The position numbers were made by a program, and so were the translations under genes. The notes under the pieces were generated by a model. That model was not told the DNA's origin. It ran no database searches and worked only from the letters and a program-made list of their open reading frames with translations. From Plotosus lineatus (Eukaryota; Chordata; Actinopteri; Siluriformes; Plotosidae), in the NCBI GenBank assembly GCA_024760905.1, contig CM045735.1:24707249-24771248 (forward strand): a stretch of DNA of 64,000 bases, written 5' to 3'. Shown here one piece after another: positions 1 to 11,189 of this stretch (positions are counted from its first letter, which is position 1; each line of letters opens with the position of its first letter).

Positions 1-320
1 GGGAGCTTGTAAATAAAAACAGTAGCTAAACAGTTAATTGGGGCCACTGGGATAACTTTCCTATATCTGAATAAAAATATACTGTCTGCTAGAATTTGAG
101 CACGTAGGGTACCAGAATAAGTTTCTTCATTCCTGAAGAAAGCAGGCCTAATTCTAAAAATTATTAGTCGCTTGAGAGAAGTGTTTCTATATTTATCAAT
201 ACAAACTCAGAAAGCAGTTTAAATGTTAACATCATGTTTCATGGGGTGCAATTGGCCAAGAAAATGCAAAAAAAAAAAGATTTTTTTTCAAAAAACATTT
301 TGTGGACATCATTGTCATCA
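1..320. other. no gene seen (clint1 intron 2 side)
   Basis: AT-rich sequence without a supported coding or RNA feature. Poly-A and poly-T runs at 268-296 border the LINE relic that follows. Confidence 0.5.
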
Positions 321-323
321 TCA

Positions 324-2810
324 TCATATTAATCTTCCTCCCCTTAATCTGGGGTCGGGTTGCAGGGGCAGCAGCCTAAGCAATGAGGTCCAGACGACCC
401 TCTCCCCAACCACTTCAGGGGAGACACCAAGGCGTTCCCAGTCCAGCCAAGAGACATAATCATTCCAGCGTGTTCTAGATCGACCCCTGGGTCTCTTACC
501 GGTTGGACATTCCCAAAACACTACACCAGGTAAGTGTTCATGAGGCATTCCTACCAGATTCTCGAGCCACCTCAACTGGCTCCTCAATGTGGAGTAGCAG
601 CGGTTCTACTCCGAGCTCCTCACGGATGGCTGAGCTTCTTACCCTATCTCTAAAGCAGAGCCAGGCAGAGGAAGCTCATTTCTACCGTTTGTATCCGCGA
701 TCTTCTTTCAGTCATGACCCAAATCTAGTGACCATAGGTGAGGGCTGAAACAGAGATCGACTGGTGAACAGAGCTTTGCATTGTGGCTCAGTTACCTCTT
801 CACCACGACAGACTGGGACAAGGCCCACTTTACAGCAGAGGCTGCAGCAATCCGCCTGTCGATCTCCTGCTCCATGCTTCCCTAACTTGTGAACAAGACC
901 TTGAGATACTCAAACTCCTCCATTTGGGGCAGGACCTCATTCAAGATCTGGAGGGTGCATTCCACCCTTTTCTGGTGGAGAACCATAACCTTGGACTTTG
1001 AGGTGCTCATTCTCATCCCGGCCGCTTCGCACTTATCTGTGAATCACTCCAGTAAAAGCTGGAGGTCTTGGATTGATGAAACCAAAAGGACACCGTAATT
1101 CGCAAGAAGCACCAATAAAATCTGATGGCCACCAAACTAGAACCCCAAAATGCCTTGTCTGTGCCTAGAAATTCTGTCCATCTTTTTGGTGAGAGTTGTT
1201 ATTACCAATGCGAACCAACCTCTGGCTCTAGTGATGCAGACCCAGAATTGCCTATAGCAACACCATACTTGAGGGGCACGCCCCACAAGATAGCCCTTGG
1301 GACACGGTCAAAAGCCTTCTTTAAATCCACAAAGCACATGTGGACAGATTGGGCAAACTACCTTTGGATCCCTTCCAGGATCCTGTAGAGCCTATAGAGT
1401 TGTTCAAGAGTGCCGTGGCAAGGACAAAAATCACATCGTTCCTCCTGAATCCAAAGTTTGACTATCGATCAAATCCTCCTCGCCAGTACCCCTGCATAGA
1501 TTTTCCCGGGTATGCCAGGGAGTGTGATTCCCCGATATCTGGAACACACCCTCCAATCCCCCTTTTTAAAAGAGTGGACTACCACCCAATTTGCCAATTT
1601 AGAGGTACTGCTCCCGATGACCACAAGATGTTGGAGAGACGTGTCAACCAAGACAGTCCTACAATATCCAGAGCCCTGAGATATTCAGGGCGGATTGAAT
1701 CAACCCCTGGAGCTCGACCACCAAGGAGCTTTTTTTCTAACACAGCGACCTCAGTTCCAGGTGGTCCCCGACTCAAACCCCCAGGATCTTCCTCCTTCAC
1801 AGGAGGCATGTTGGTGGAATTCAAGAGGTCCTTGAAGTATTGCTTCCTTGTCCAGACAACACCCCCATTTGTGGAGAACTGCTTCGATCTCCTGAGATGG
1901 TCCAGTTTTGAGACCAACCGATAATCGATTTCCTGGGCCTCACCGAACTCCTCCCAAGCCAGAGACTTTGCATTGATGCAGCTCGGGCTGCAGCATGTTT
2001 GGCCTGTCAGTAGCTGTCTGCTGCCTCGGGAGTCCCACAGGTCAATAAGACCTGATAGGCCTCTTTTTTTAGTTGGATGGCCTCCTTCACCGGAGGTGTC
2101 CATCACTGTGTTTGGGGGTTACCGCCACAACAGGCACCAATAACCTTTTAGCCACAACTATGGGTTGTCGCTTCAACAATGGAGCATGAAACATGGACCA
2201 TTCAGATTCCATGTCACCCGTCCCCTTTGAAACGTGGTTGTAGCTCTGCTAGAGGTGGAGTTAAAGGCTCCTCTGACATCAGTCTCTGTCAAATATTCCC
2301 GGAAGACCTTAACAACACACTTGGGCCTGCCAGGGCTACAGGGCGGCCTCCCCCACTATTGGAATCAGCTCACCACCAGGTGCTGATCAGTTAACAGCTC
2401 GGCTCCTCTCTTCACCTGTCCAGAACATGCTGCCGGAAGTCCGGTGACATGACTACAAATTCAGTCATCTAACTTCGGCCTAGGGTGTCCTGATTCCAAA
2501 TGGACACCCTTATGTTAGAACATGATGTTTGTGATGGACAAACCGTGAAGAGCACAGAAGTCCAACAATGAAACACTATTTGGGTTCAGACTGGAGAGGG
2601 CGTACCTATAATCACATGCTTCCAAGTCACACTACCGATGTTCAAATGGGCATTGAAGTCTCCCAGGACAATAAGGAGTCCTCCCCCTTGAATCGCCACC
2701 TTATTATGGTGGAGGAGTTTGCACGTCCTAATGATCCTAGGAGCTATGTTGTCAGGTTCAGTAATCCCCTGGTAGGGTCACCCAAGGCAATCAGGTCCTA
2801 AGTGAAGGTC
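324..2810 (-). mobile_element. decayed fish non-LTR retrotransposon (APE-RT LINE)
   Basis: Read on the minus strand, fragments run in LINE order. Near 2660 is the endonuclease motif GDFNAH. At about 1579-2106 is the linker and start of the RT domain, including LAWEEFGEA, KAPGVDSIRPEYLRALD-like text (here GRAPGVDSIRPEYLRAL) and GLSWLTRLSNI. At 1469-1651 is FKKGDWRVCSRYRGITLPG. At 324-587 is the C-terminal tail SQLRWLENLVGMPHEHLPG with GKRPRGRSRTRW. This is a common fish APE-type LINE, but I do not assign a clade. There are many stops and frameshifts, the catalytic FADD region is not recognisable and the first part of the endonuclease is missing, so it is a dead copy. A 5'UTR-like block (CTTGGGTGACCCTACC, minus strand 2770-2790) lies directly upstream of GDFNAH. 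Confidence 0.8.
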
Positions 2811-2834
2811 CAAATAACCATGGTTTAAAAACGT

Positions 2835-3240
2835 GGAAGGAAAAACAGAAAAGGACATGGCCTCCCTTGCCCAGACACAGGTCACGGGAGTACCCCCGTG
2901 ACGAGAAACTGGTGTTTCTGCCCATGGAGCCCAGCCGGGTCCAGCCCAAAAAGTAGACATGGGTCTGCCCTCGCATGAACCCACCAACTGTGGGAGGGCT
3001 ATAGGGGTCGGGTGCAATGTGAGTTGAGTGGCAGCCGAAGGCTTGGGTTCTGTCAGACTAATCCTTGGAAACTGACTCTGAATCTTGGGGCATGGAATGT
3101 TGCCTCTCCAGTGGGGAAGGAGCCTGAGCTGGTGCATGAGGTGAAAAGATACCAACTAGATATAGTCGGACTCACCTCAACACATAGCTTGGGCTCTGGA
3201 ACCACCCAGCTCTAGAGAGGCTGGACCTTATTCCATTCTG
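2835..3240 (+). mobile_element. 5'UTR and endonuclease start of the same LINE family, opposite strand
   Basis: The plus strand carries the 5'UTR-like GACATGGCCTCCCTTGCCCA (about 2855) and then the endonuclease start TLNLGAWNVASPVGKEPEL with QLDIVGLTSTHSLGSGT (3075-3205). In the fish family this precedes the GDFNAH motif found on the minus strand at 2660. The arm is therefore head-to-head with 324-2810. The reading stops at TAG after STHSLGSGTTQL, so nothing functional is encoded. Confidence 0.7.
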
Positions 3241-3389
3241 GAATACAAGTCATCGTCTCACCCCCAAAAATAATAACACTCCACAAAGACAAATACATAT
3301 TTAGTAGATTGGGAAAGTGGTAGGAACCTATTCTCAACCCTTTCCCCATTTTCGAACCAGAAATTGATGAGGACATGCAGCGGAACAGG

Positions 3390-3751
3390 TTCTTTTACAT
3401 ACCTCTCACCATAGACAGTGAAAGACATGGTCAACCTTTGATAACCCAGTTATGCTGCACTGGGGGGACAGTGACAACCTTGTGGAGGGTGGGACTCGAA
3501 CCCCCAACCTTAGGGATCAGCGATCCACTACCTTTTACCACAGGCCACCACTGCCACATCACATTTTACATCACATAGCCGTCAGCGTGTTTCTGCCCCT
3601 TGCTGAAGGGTTGTGTCAGGAAGGGCATTCGAAATAAAAACCTCTGCCAAATCAAACATGCGAATCATTAATGTGGCTTCCATGAAAATGGAAGCAGATG
3701 ATTCGCTGTGGCGACCCCTGAGGAAAAGGGAACAGCCGAAAGGAAAACAAG
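3390..3751. mobile_element. tRNA-derived SINE, 5'-inverted copy with 15-bp target-site duplication
   Basis: The left part (3390-3555) is on the minus strand. Reversed, it starts GGCAGTGGTGGCCTG with a tRNA-like A box and carries the B box GGGTTCGAGTCCCACC. The right part (3578-3751) is on the plus strand and continues the SINE from GTCAGCGTGTTTCTG to the RTE-like end CTGTGGCGACCCCTGAGG. A 22-base filler joins the arms. Flanks ATGCAGCGGAACAGG (3375-3389) and ATGCAGCAGAACAGG (3752-3766) are a 15-bp target-site duplication with one mismatch, so both arms arrived in one insertion. The structure fits twin priming. Confidence 0.85.
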
Positions 3752-3869
3752 ATGCAGCAGAACAGGCAGCACTGGGAGCCAACTCATGGGACTTATCAAT
3801 GTATTAGTTTTTAGTAATGAGCATAAAGACTTTGGTTTTATATTCTAATTTCAATTTCTGATTTTTTTT

Positions 3870-4416
3870 TAAGTGACAACAACATCCCATGCAACATGTG
3901 GAGCGGTACAAGGATCATCACAAACTCTACGTAAACAGCATCCAGCAGGTCAGCCATGACTCCACTCTACTTGACACCCTAAACAGCTTCTGGGCACACT
4001 TTGAGTCATTGAGTAGCAGGTAGAATGTGTGTTCTACCCTAAGAACAATCAATGTCAACAGGGCTGCAGGACCGAATGTGTCCGGCCAGACCCTGAAATC
4101 ATGGGCTGACCAACTGGCAGGAGTTTTTCTGGAGCTCTTCACCCTGTTCTGCAGCTTGCTATGATCCCTGTCTGCTTCAACTCCTCAATCATTGTTCCTC
4201 TGCCCAAAAAAATCAGCTGCTACCTGCTTTAACTACTATCACCTGGTTCATCTGACTCCAGCAATCATGAAGTGCTCCAAAGGGATCCTTCTTAACCACA
4301 TCAAGGATGCCTGTGGAGCTGGACAGCTTTCGGTTTTAGGAGAACCGCTCTGCAGAGGATGCTGTCTCGCTAGCACCCCACACAGTGATGACTCACCTGG
4401 AGCACCTGAACACTTA
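3870..4416 (+). mobile_element. Rex1/L2-like LINE fragment (start of reverse transcriptase)
   Basis: Plus-strand fragments in shifting frames read DSTLLDTLNSFWAHFES, then [32 protein letters not shown] and PKKSAATCFNYYHLVHLTPA. These match the region just before and into RT motifs 0-2 of Rex1/L2-group fish LINEs (consensus RKAAGPDGVSGR, PKK, DYRPVALTP). It is broken by stops and ends where the Tigger-like element at 4419 begins. It has no 3' end of its own here. Confidence 0.75.
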
Positions 4417-4418
4417 TA

Positions 4419-4527
4419 CAGTCGGCCCCCTACTTACGAATTTAATCCGTTCCAACGCCTTTTTCGTAACACAGTAGTTTTGTAAGTAGGGGGCACATTT
4501 TACATAGAGAGAGAGAGAGAGAGAGAG

Positions 4528-4585
<58 letters not shown>

Positions 4586-5274
4586 GTGTTAATAAAAAAA
4601 TGTTTAATAATGGTTTAATTAATATATACGTTAATAAAATGGTTTATAATATGTTAATAAAATGTTTAAATGGTTTAATAAATAATTTTCTTATAATTTT
4701 AACACATATTTCATACAAAATTGGTGTACTTTTATCATTTTTAAAGAGTTTATCCAGTCCAAAGACTGGAGCCTTGTAACGAATTAGGCGTTTAACATAA
4801 GAAACAAAATAAGAAACATGCTACACCACAGTAAATAAAATCACACTCACAAACATTTGAAACATTAACTTCGGTACTGTACTGGAATAATAATTGAGAA
4901 AGACTTTAATGGTGGACTGTTTTACAACAGTTCAGATGATTATTCCTCTTCAGGTACTTCAGAGGAAACTCATTTCTTCCAGAGAAAGTCTTATTTCTTC
5001 AGAAGAGACATCCAACGTCATTACCTTTTTCTGGCACTTAGTTTGCCAACGTTTGAGTGGCATCATAGAAATTAACTGGTAATTAAAACACACTAAAAAA
5101 AAGGCTCATTGACAACTTGTGCGCGAATGAGGAAAAAGGGCCGTTACATCATCTCAACCAATCAGCAGGAAGGAGGACAGTTGTTGGCTGAATTTGAATG
5201 ACGTGACAGTTGCCCGGCAATCCGCAAATATGCAAACCGTGAGTGCAAAACCAAGAATAGTCAAGAGCCTACTG
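4419..5274. mobile_element. Tigger/pogo-like non-autonomous element
   Basis: The ends are CAGTCGGCCCCC (left) and GAGCCTACTG (right), flanked by TA at 4417-4418 and 5275-5276. That is the CAGTNGNCCC start and TA duplication of the pogo/Tigger group. The first 80 bases fold back on themselves: CCCCCTACTTAC at 4426 pairs with GTAAGTAGGGGG at 4482. The interior is AT-rich with a GA/GT microsatellite (4507-4580). The last 400 bases resemble those of the elements at 24334-26692. Confidence 0.7.
4507..4580. repeat. (GA)n(GT)n microsatellite
   Basis: About 11 GA units run directly into about 25 GT units. Confidence 0.97.
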
Positions 5275-5372
5275 TATACAATAGTGTAGGAAATATAACA
5301 TCATATTGAAAAATTAAACACATCACTCAAGGTCAGTCTTGCCTTTGCAAATTTGACCATGATGGTACGATT

Positions 5373-6480
5373 TAGGGGTGTCATTGAAAACCTATTATTG
5401 GAATCGATATATTGATAAAAAAATTTCCGACGCATTAATACATTGGAATATTGCTGTACTGTTCCATAAATGCATTAAATCGAACAGACTAAGATATATT
5501 ACAGTAGTTTGTATAATGCATTGAATACAGCGAGTTGTCGACTTACGACCTATGCGAATTTCGTCTGATCGACTTTACGACCGCAAAAGTGGTGAAGCAT
5601 GATTCATGACAGTGCAGTGCGAGTGGTGCGTACGACGGTTGTTTGTGCGGCCAGCAGCGCCAGCATCTTAAAAGGCCAAGCAGGAGCTGGTGCAGATTCA
5701 CTTTCTAACTGCTCAGAGCAAATTTATTCATCTACTTTCAATGCCACGTCACTGTGGCGCGAAGCTGAGAGCCAATCCTTTCTGTGTGGGCGGGTCCGAT
5801 ACCTTGAAGCTCTGATTTTATTGGACTCACACGCTGCTGTGTTTTTGTGACAGGAAGTGCGTTCCAAGTTTTGGCAATCAGCTGCTCTGCGGGTTGAAGT
5901 TTTTCCATGTCTGTCCTTTTGTGTTTGCTTGCCAGCTGTGCTTGGCTTCGTGGAAATGAGCAGATCAAAACAAGGGAAATTTATCTCTTTACTCAAACAA
6001 CACGCGCAGTCTGTGGCTGTTGTTATAATTCAATAAAATTGGAATTTGAAGCTATCGGACCCGCCCACACAGTGGAGTACAGAAACGATTGGCTCTCCGC
6101 TGCATGGCACAGTGATGTGGAATCAAAAAATAGATGTATAGATTCAGAAGATGCACATATCTGCATTATCCGGTGATAAGTGTCTCTTCTTGTTCAAAAT
6201 GTTCTGTGCTGTTGAGAACACGCGCTCTGACGGCACAATAGAAGCAGAGACGTACTATTTACCATACAGAGAGGCGGGACGTACCATTTACCATACAGAG
6301 AGGCGGGACGTACCATTTATTCGGGGTGTCATTGAAAATGGCATTTACTACAGACGCTGTCATGAACACAGGAAAGCTATAACATTAGTAGTATCGATAT
6401 CCCTTTTATAGGTATCGATTATCGATCGACATAATTATATCGGCGATATATCGATATTCCGATTGTCAATGACATCCCTA
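5373..6480. mobile_element. hAT-type non-autonomous transposon with 8-bp target-site duplication
   Basis: The termini TAGGGGTGTCATTGA (5373) and its inverted partner TCAATGACATCCCTA (6466-6480) are terminal inverted repeats. They are flanked by a perfect 8-bp duplication GTACGATT (5365-5372 and 6481-6488), the hAT signature. There is no transposase. The interior holds an imperfect inverted repeat (about 5740-5825 against 6028-6122, sharing GTGTGGGCGGGTCCGATA-type sequence) and a tandem duplication of about 31 bases at 6257-6320 (ACAGAGAGGCGGGACGTACC twice). Confidence 0.88.
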
Positions 6481-6488
6481 GTACGATT

Positions 6489-7555
6489 CTCCCAGCTTCT
6501 TGTTATAATCAATAATTATCGTATTAAAACAACTAGACACGTTCAAGATGTTCAAGTTACAAAAAAAAAGTAAAAACAAATGCTACTAAAAATTCTTGAG
6601 GCAGATTTGTATTCCATTTTTAATACACAAGTAAGCTATTTTGGACAGCAGCTTAAACATCAAATGGGCAAAAAAAAAATCTGTGATAAAGCCTATGGTG
6701 AGAAATCTGAGCCACATGTAGGTTTGAAACATGATGGGAGGCAATAATCTGTTGATATTTGTGTCTGGTAATGTTACCACCCATCTTGCACACTTTTTGA
6801 TACGTATGTACTAGAGGTGAAATATGAAAATATATGACTGGCTCATCGGTGAACTCTGGGTCCAACAATTTTCTAGATGATCAATAACACTGATAGCATG
6901 TCAAAATTATATTGAATTAATAATTTATGTCAAATATATTTTTTTCCTGAAATGTTTCTGCGAATAACAGTTTCCATGTGTTCAGGCCTTGGTAAGCACT
7001 TCATGGTGTACTAGCTGTGAATTGTACAGAATTTGTTGACAAGTGCAAGAAATAATAGATATCATTGTTCAGAGTAAAGCAGACATTGCTAGCTATGAAT
7101 CCTAATGGAGCTTTTGAGGGTGTCATCAGGAGGTGAACTACAACTTTTATGCAGCCAGTTGTTTTGTATAGTTTTTCTTGCATGACTGAGCGCACCAATA
7201 CATACCATGGTGTCTGAAATTTCTTACAACTGCTTGCAAATTTATTTTCAATAATAACGACATAATGCTAATTATTATTCTGCTGATTTTTGCAGGTAAT
7301 GTGAAACTGACACTTTTGCATAGAAATAAAAACCCATGAAATTACACATCACGCGAATCCACCCCTTCAATGCACGCAACATGCCTCTGGCCATCTCACA
7401 TATGTATTATAAAAATGTAGTATTATTTCTAAATATAAATGGGTGTTCCACTGTACTTACTGCTCAAACTGCTTTTCACAACAGACAGAGGAATGTGTAT
7501 CTCACATCTGTTCCATTTGTGCTAGGATCAGATTCTTTGGGTTGTATTACAGGGG

Positions 7556-7556
<1 letters not shown>
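6489..7556. other. clint1 intron 2, no gene seen
   Basis: AT-rich intronic sequence. Short open frames on both strands lack homology, splice context and consistent codon use. Nothing is annotated here. Confidence 0.5.

Positions 7557-7616
<60 letters not shown>
7557..7616. repeat. (CA)n microsatellite
   Basis: About 29 uninterrupted CA units, in clint1 intron 2. Confidence 0.98.
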
Positions 7617-7619
<3 letters not shown>

Positions 7620-7963
7620 TATGTGTGTCTGAGTTCCCATAGCATGTGAAAGGTCAGTAAACGCATGTGTTCCCTCCAATAGTCATTGTTATTATGGATA
7701 TTGTTATTATTATGCCCTCCATGGCTGATTCGGGAGTTTTGGTGGATGGCCATCATTAGGCAGGTTTCTTCTGGGGTCACTCTTTCCATTTAGTAATGAT
7801 GGATGGTGCTCCCTCAGATTTTCAAGGTTTCAGATATTTTATTTAAGTTCTATTTGTACTTCTACATCCATTTGTCCCTGACCTAAGTCTTTACATAAAC
7901 CACAACATGAGTTGTTTTTTTAGGAAGGACAATCCTGAATGAGTAACTAATAATGTATCCAGG
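7617..7963. other. clint1 intron 2 next to exon 2, no further feature seen
   Basis: Single-copy-looking intronic sequence between the CA microsatellite and the exon 2 donor. Nothing else is supported. Confidence 0.5.
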
Positions 7964-7969
7964 ACTTAC

Positions 7970-8074
7970 TTGGCTATTTCACCCATGAGCTGACCAGATG
8001 GGCCCCAGGGGTCATCATTGGTGGCTTCTCGGACTTTGGACTCTATTTCTGAATAGTTCATCACCACATTGGTA
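7970..8074 (-). CDS. clint1: clint1 coding exon 2 (ENTH domain)
   Basis: The minus strand gives an open 105-base exon reading TNVVMNYSEIESKVREATND then DPWGPSGQLMGEIAK. This is the near-invariant early ENTH-domain segment of CLINT1/epsinR, helices that form part of the phosphoinositide- and SNARE-binding module. It is preceded by a pyrimidine-rich acceptor (CCTTCCCCAG) and followed by a consensus donor (GTAAGT, 7964-7969). Both boundaries are phase 2: the first base completes the Ala codon begun in exon 1, and the last two bases begin the next Lys codon. Exon 3, which should start ATFMYEQFPEL, was not seen between 1 and 7969, so it probably lies beyond the left edge. The exon is unbroken and conserved while everything around it is decayed repeat, which indicates purifying selection. 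Confidence 0.96.
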
Positions 8075-8269
8075 CTGGGGAAGGAAACAACAGAAAAACA
8101 CATGGAGCTTACCTCATATAAATTCACCTAAATAAATAAGTTAATAGTTTTATGATAGACTAAAAACCTTTGTAATAGTCTTGTTTTGAGGAGAATTCTA
8201 CAAGAATATGAAATGGGGTAAAAAAATCACTGAATTCATTAATCATTAACCAATTCATTAATATCATAT

Positions 8270-8600
8270 ATATTACATTCAAAATCAGAATACTTTATTG
8301 ATCCCAGAGGAAATTGTGTGCACACAGTTGCGCCATATAAGCAGAATGAGATAAAGTCTCAATGAAAAATATTTAAGAAAAAAAACAAAAGTTGGTGGGA
8401 GGTATTGTTCAGTATTGTCTTGATGTTGGAGAGCATTTGTCTCTCTGACACTACCGTCAGAGAATCCAGTTCCATCCCCACAACATTACTGGCCTTGCGT
8501 ATCAGTTTGTTCAATCTGTTAGCGTCTGCAACCCTCAGCCTGCTGCCCCAGCTTGCAACAGCAGAGATGGCAGCGCTGACCACAACAGACTCATAAAACA
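8270..8600 (-). mobile_element. Rex1/L2-like LINE 3' end
   Basis: The minus strand reads FYESVVVSAAISAVASWGSR, then ADANRLNKLIRKASNVVGMELDS-like text (residues 22-46 of the open stretch 8359-8601). This is the C-terminal tail of Rex1/L2-group reverse transcriptases. It ends in the family's 3' end, GGGATCAATAAAGTATTCTG in the minus sense (8284-8303). It is a 5'-truncated copy of about 330 bases. The coding part is short but recognisable. Confidence 0.8.
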
Positions 8601-8604
8601 TCCC

Positions 8605-9360
8605 GAGTAGTGTCCAACAGATGTTAGATCACCTTAAACTCTTCAAAAAATATAATGATGAACAATGAAATAATAATATAAATATATGGTATAACATAAT
8701 ACAATACAGTAATATATTTATGAAACAAATATAAAATAAAATTAGGAATTATTGAGAACTCATTTAGAAACGTGATCATCAGGTGCTGCTACAAGGATTT
8801 CTGAGAGGACGCAAACTAAGACAAGGCATTACGTGTGTGCTGAGAGAAGTTTACGTCACGAGACTTTTTCCGTCTAATCTCCGTCTCTACCGACCATCTG
8901 TCTTGTTACCAGGATGCTTCTACGTCTCAGGACGCTCAGCTGGCTAATGAAAGTCTCACATTCATCATCAGGATAAAGCACAGCTACAGGTCGCCTCCTG
9001 AGACCTCAGATTAACCTTCTTGAATTTACACTTACACTGATACAGCTCCTTAAGAGTAATGACCTCCGTTCGGTAATGAACACAATACTCACACTGCGAA
9101 TGAGCATCGCCACGTTTGTTACTGTGATGATGCTGTCTCTATAAGGGCAGTGCTTAAAACAAATTAAATAATATTTATCTAACTTATTATTTTACTGACA
9201 TATATTTTTAAAATATTAGGAGATAAAATATGAATAAGTTTTTTTTGAAAAATAAACCTTGCATATCATAGAAAATTGCACTAAAAGTAAAATAAATAAA
9301 AGGAAGTCAGGAGGGATCGATTGTCGGGAAATTGATGAGCAGGCTGATAAATCAAACAAA
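8605..9360. other. intron 1, no gene seen
   Basis: AT-rich sequence with no supported gene. A short block at 8865-8895 (GACTTTTTCCGTCTAATCTC) recurs at 9584-9612 as part of the following duplication. Confidence 0.5.
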
Positions 9361-9369
9361 CTGATGAAT

Positions 9370-9790
9370 CATTGATCTGCGACTCCATGCACGCCCATCT
9401 CACTGATACTGTCAAAACCCAAGTTTAGCAAACTAATTCAGAGCTTACCATCATTCCAGTGGATTAACCAAAGAACTCCCACCCACCGCTAGATATTGGT
9501 GTCAACAGGTCATAAGTTAGAGGGATCAGGGCTTTATGTCCAAATACTGGCATTATGGCTACTGTAGTCAGGTAACTTGCTCAGACTTTTTCCCACCTAA
9601 TCTCCGTCTCTTTTGATCTGCGACTACATGCGTGCCCATCTCACTGATACCGTCAAAACCTAAGTAAAATGAAGTAATTCAGAGCTTGCCATCATTCCGG
9701 TGGATTAACCAAAGAACTCCAACCGCTAGATTTTGGTGTCAATAGGTCATAAGTTAGAGGGATCTGGGCTTTACGTCCAACTCGTACAAC
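9370..9790 (+). repeat. two-unit tandem duplication of about 170 bp
   Basis: Unit 1 at about 9376-9540 and unit 2 at about 9615-9781 share GCCCATCTCACTGATAC, GTGGATTAACCAAAGAACTC and GGTCATAAGTTAGAGGGATC at roughly 90% identity. A spacer carries another repeated block. Unit 2 leads directly into the pogo-like 3' end. Confidence 0.8.
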
Positions 9791-10104
9791 TGTTAAACTC
9801 AGACATTGAAGATGAAGAATTTGATGGATTTGTGGAAGAGGAACTAACTGAAAAAGTGACTTTATTGTTTTATATTGTTAAACCTGAACAATGTTGAGTG
9901 TTATTTTGAAGGTTATTTTATATTTTATGTGTTACAACTGAACAATGTTGAGTTATTGTAAATGAGTTGAATGAAGTTTGACTTATCTGACTTTTGTTTC
10001 GCTTGATGCCTCATAATCTGTTGCGCCTTATATATGGGCAGAGACCGTTCATTGGTCTTGCGCCTTATAATCCAGTGTGTCCTGTGGCCCGAAAAATACG
10101 GTAC
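9782..10104 (+). mobile_element. 3' end of a pogo-like transposon (transposase C-terminus and terminal repeat)
   Basis: The plus strand reads LLNSDIEDEEFDGFVEEEL and stops shortly after. The acidic ..D.EDEEF(D/E)GF motif is the usual C-terminus of fish pogo-like transposases. The right end GGCCCGAAAAATACGGTA (10087-10104) is the inverted form of the TACCGTATTTTTCGG terminus. A left terminus was not identified, so the element is truncated or rearranged. Confidence 0.65.
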
Positions 10105-10263
10105 AATTTCTGTAACATTGATAAGTAAGCCAAGGCTACTCACACAGACTCCTTCAACTGTTTTTGCCTATTAAATCATAGCTCATAAAAAACAGATTGT
10201 TTTGAGACTTCAAAAAGGTTCATCTGTAAAAGTGAATTTGATTGTAATAGTACAATTTTGAGA

Positions 10264-10331
<68 letters not shown>

Positions 10332-10600
10332 CTAATATTTAAACTGGTTGATCAAATATATTATTCATCTATTTACAGTGAAAAATGTCATTGTCTGCAA
10401 AAAACGAGACCCCTTGATTGAGCTGGGATTTTCAAATATTTCAAATTTCAAATCAGCCAAAGGTGTTTTTTTCTCTTGCACCCGCTTTGCATGGATGACT
10501 CTTCTTCAGGATTTTCCTTTCTTTTCTTGAAGAACATTTTTAACATGGCTTGATTCTGCTTTCTTTTCAAAACCTTTCAGAAGTGTCTCATGACCTCATT
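10105..10600. other. intron 1 with (CT)n(CA)n microsatellite
   Basis: A CT run (10269-10297) joins a CA run (10298-10330). The rest is AT-rich without a supported gene. Confidence 0.7.
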
Positions 10601-10654
10601 GTTAAAGGTGTTCATAGCGCTGCTAGCGCTTTAGCTTAGCTTTAGCGCTTTAGC

Positions 10655-10815
10655 TTTATGAGGGTGATACGTACATAGTACTGTATCAACAACTTCCAGA
10701 CTTCCCCAGGACAGCTTTATCAGGGTGATACATAGTATCAACAACTTCCAGACTTCCCCTGAACAGCGCACTTTATCAGGGTGATACATAGTATCAACAA
10801 CTTCTGGACTTCCGG
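10655..10815 (+). repeat. short minisatellite, about 55-60 bp unit, three units
   Basis: The block GGGTGATACATAGTATCAAC followed by AACTTCCAGACTTCCCC recurs three times with small indels. The last unit diverges into CTTCCGGAAGTC. A Tigger-like end (GCCTCGGAATCCGAA on the minus strand, near 10965) lies just to the right. Confidence 0.8.
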
Positions 10816-11189
10816 AAGTCGCACACTTTTCCTCCGTTTATTCTCGCAGTTCTTGAGTTCAACTTCTGGTTTTTGTTCGGTTTCTGGGACAAGAAAAATC
10901 ACAGATTTCCTGTTTGGATTCCGATTCACACCGTTCACACCGATTTGTTGATCGTTCGGATTCCGAGGCTCCACTGTATCATTTGTCTGCAAAATTGTTA
11001 TCAGTACACCTCTGCATAACATTGTATCTTTATTAACAGTAAAAACAAAAAAGGAAGAAAAATAGTTCAACTTACAATAAAGAAAAACTTCATAAACATT
11101 GCTTTTTAATCTGTAACAGAAACGGTTTAAAGTGCACCAATGTGCCTGAAATTAAAAAAAAAAACATCCTTATTTAAACTCATTTGATT

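Noticed and set aside
1340..1924. Plus-strand open frame of 194 codons
   Set aside because: Antisense of the minus-strand LINE RT region (VDSIRPEYLRAL and neighbours).
1..7969. clint1 exon 3
   Set aside because: Searched for coding text for ATFMYEQFPELMNML with splice sites on the minus strand; not found, so probably outside the window.
10655..10815. CRISPR-like spaced repeats
   Set aside because: Units are adjacent variants of one minisatellite with no unique spacers, in a vertebrate context.
10738..11070. Minus-strand open frame of 110 codons (MNYFSSFFVFTVNKD...)
   Set aside because: Overlaps the minisatellite and a Tigger-like end, has no recognisable domain, and its codons span transposon-terminal sequence.
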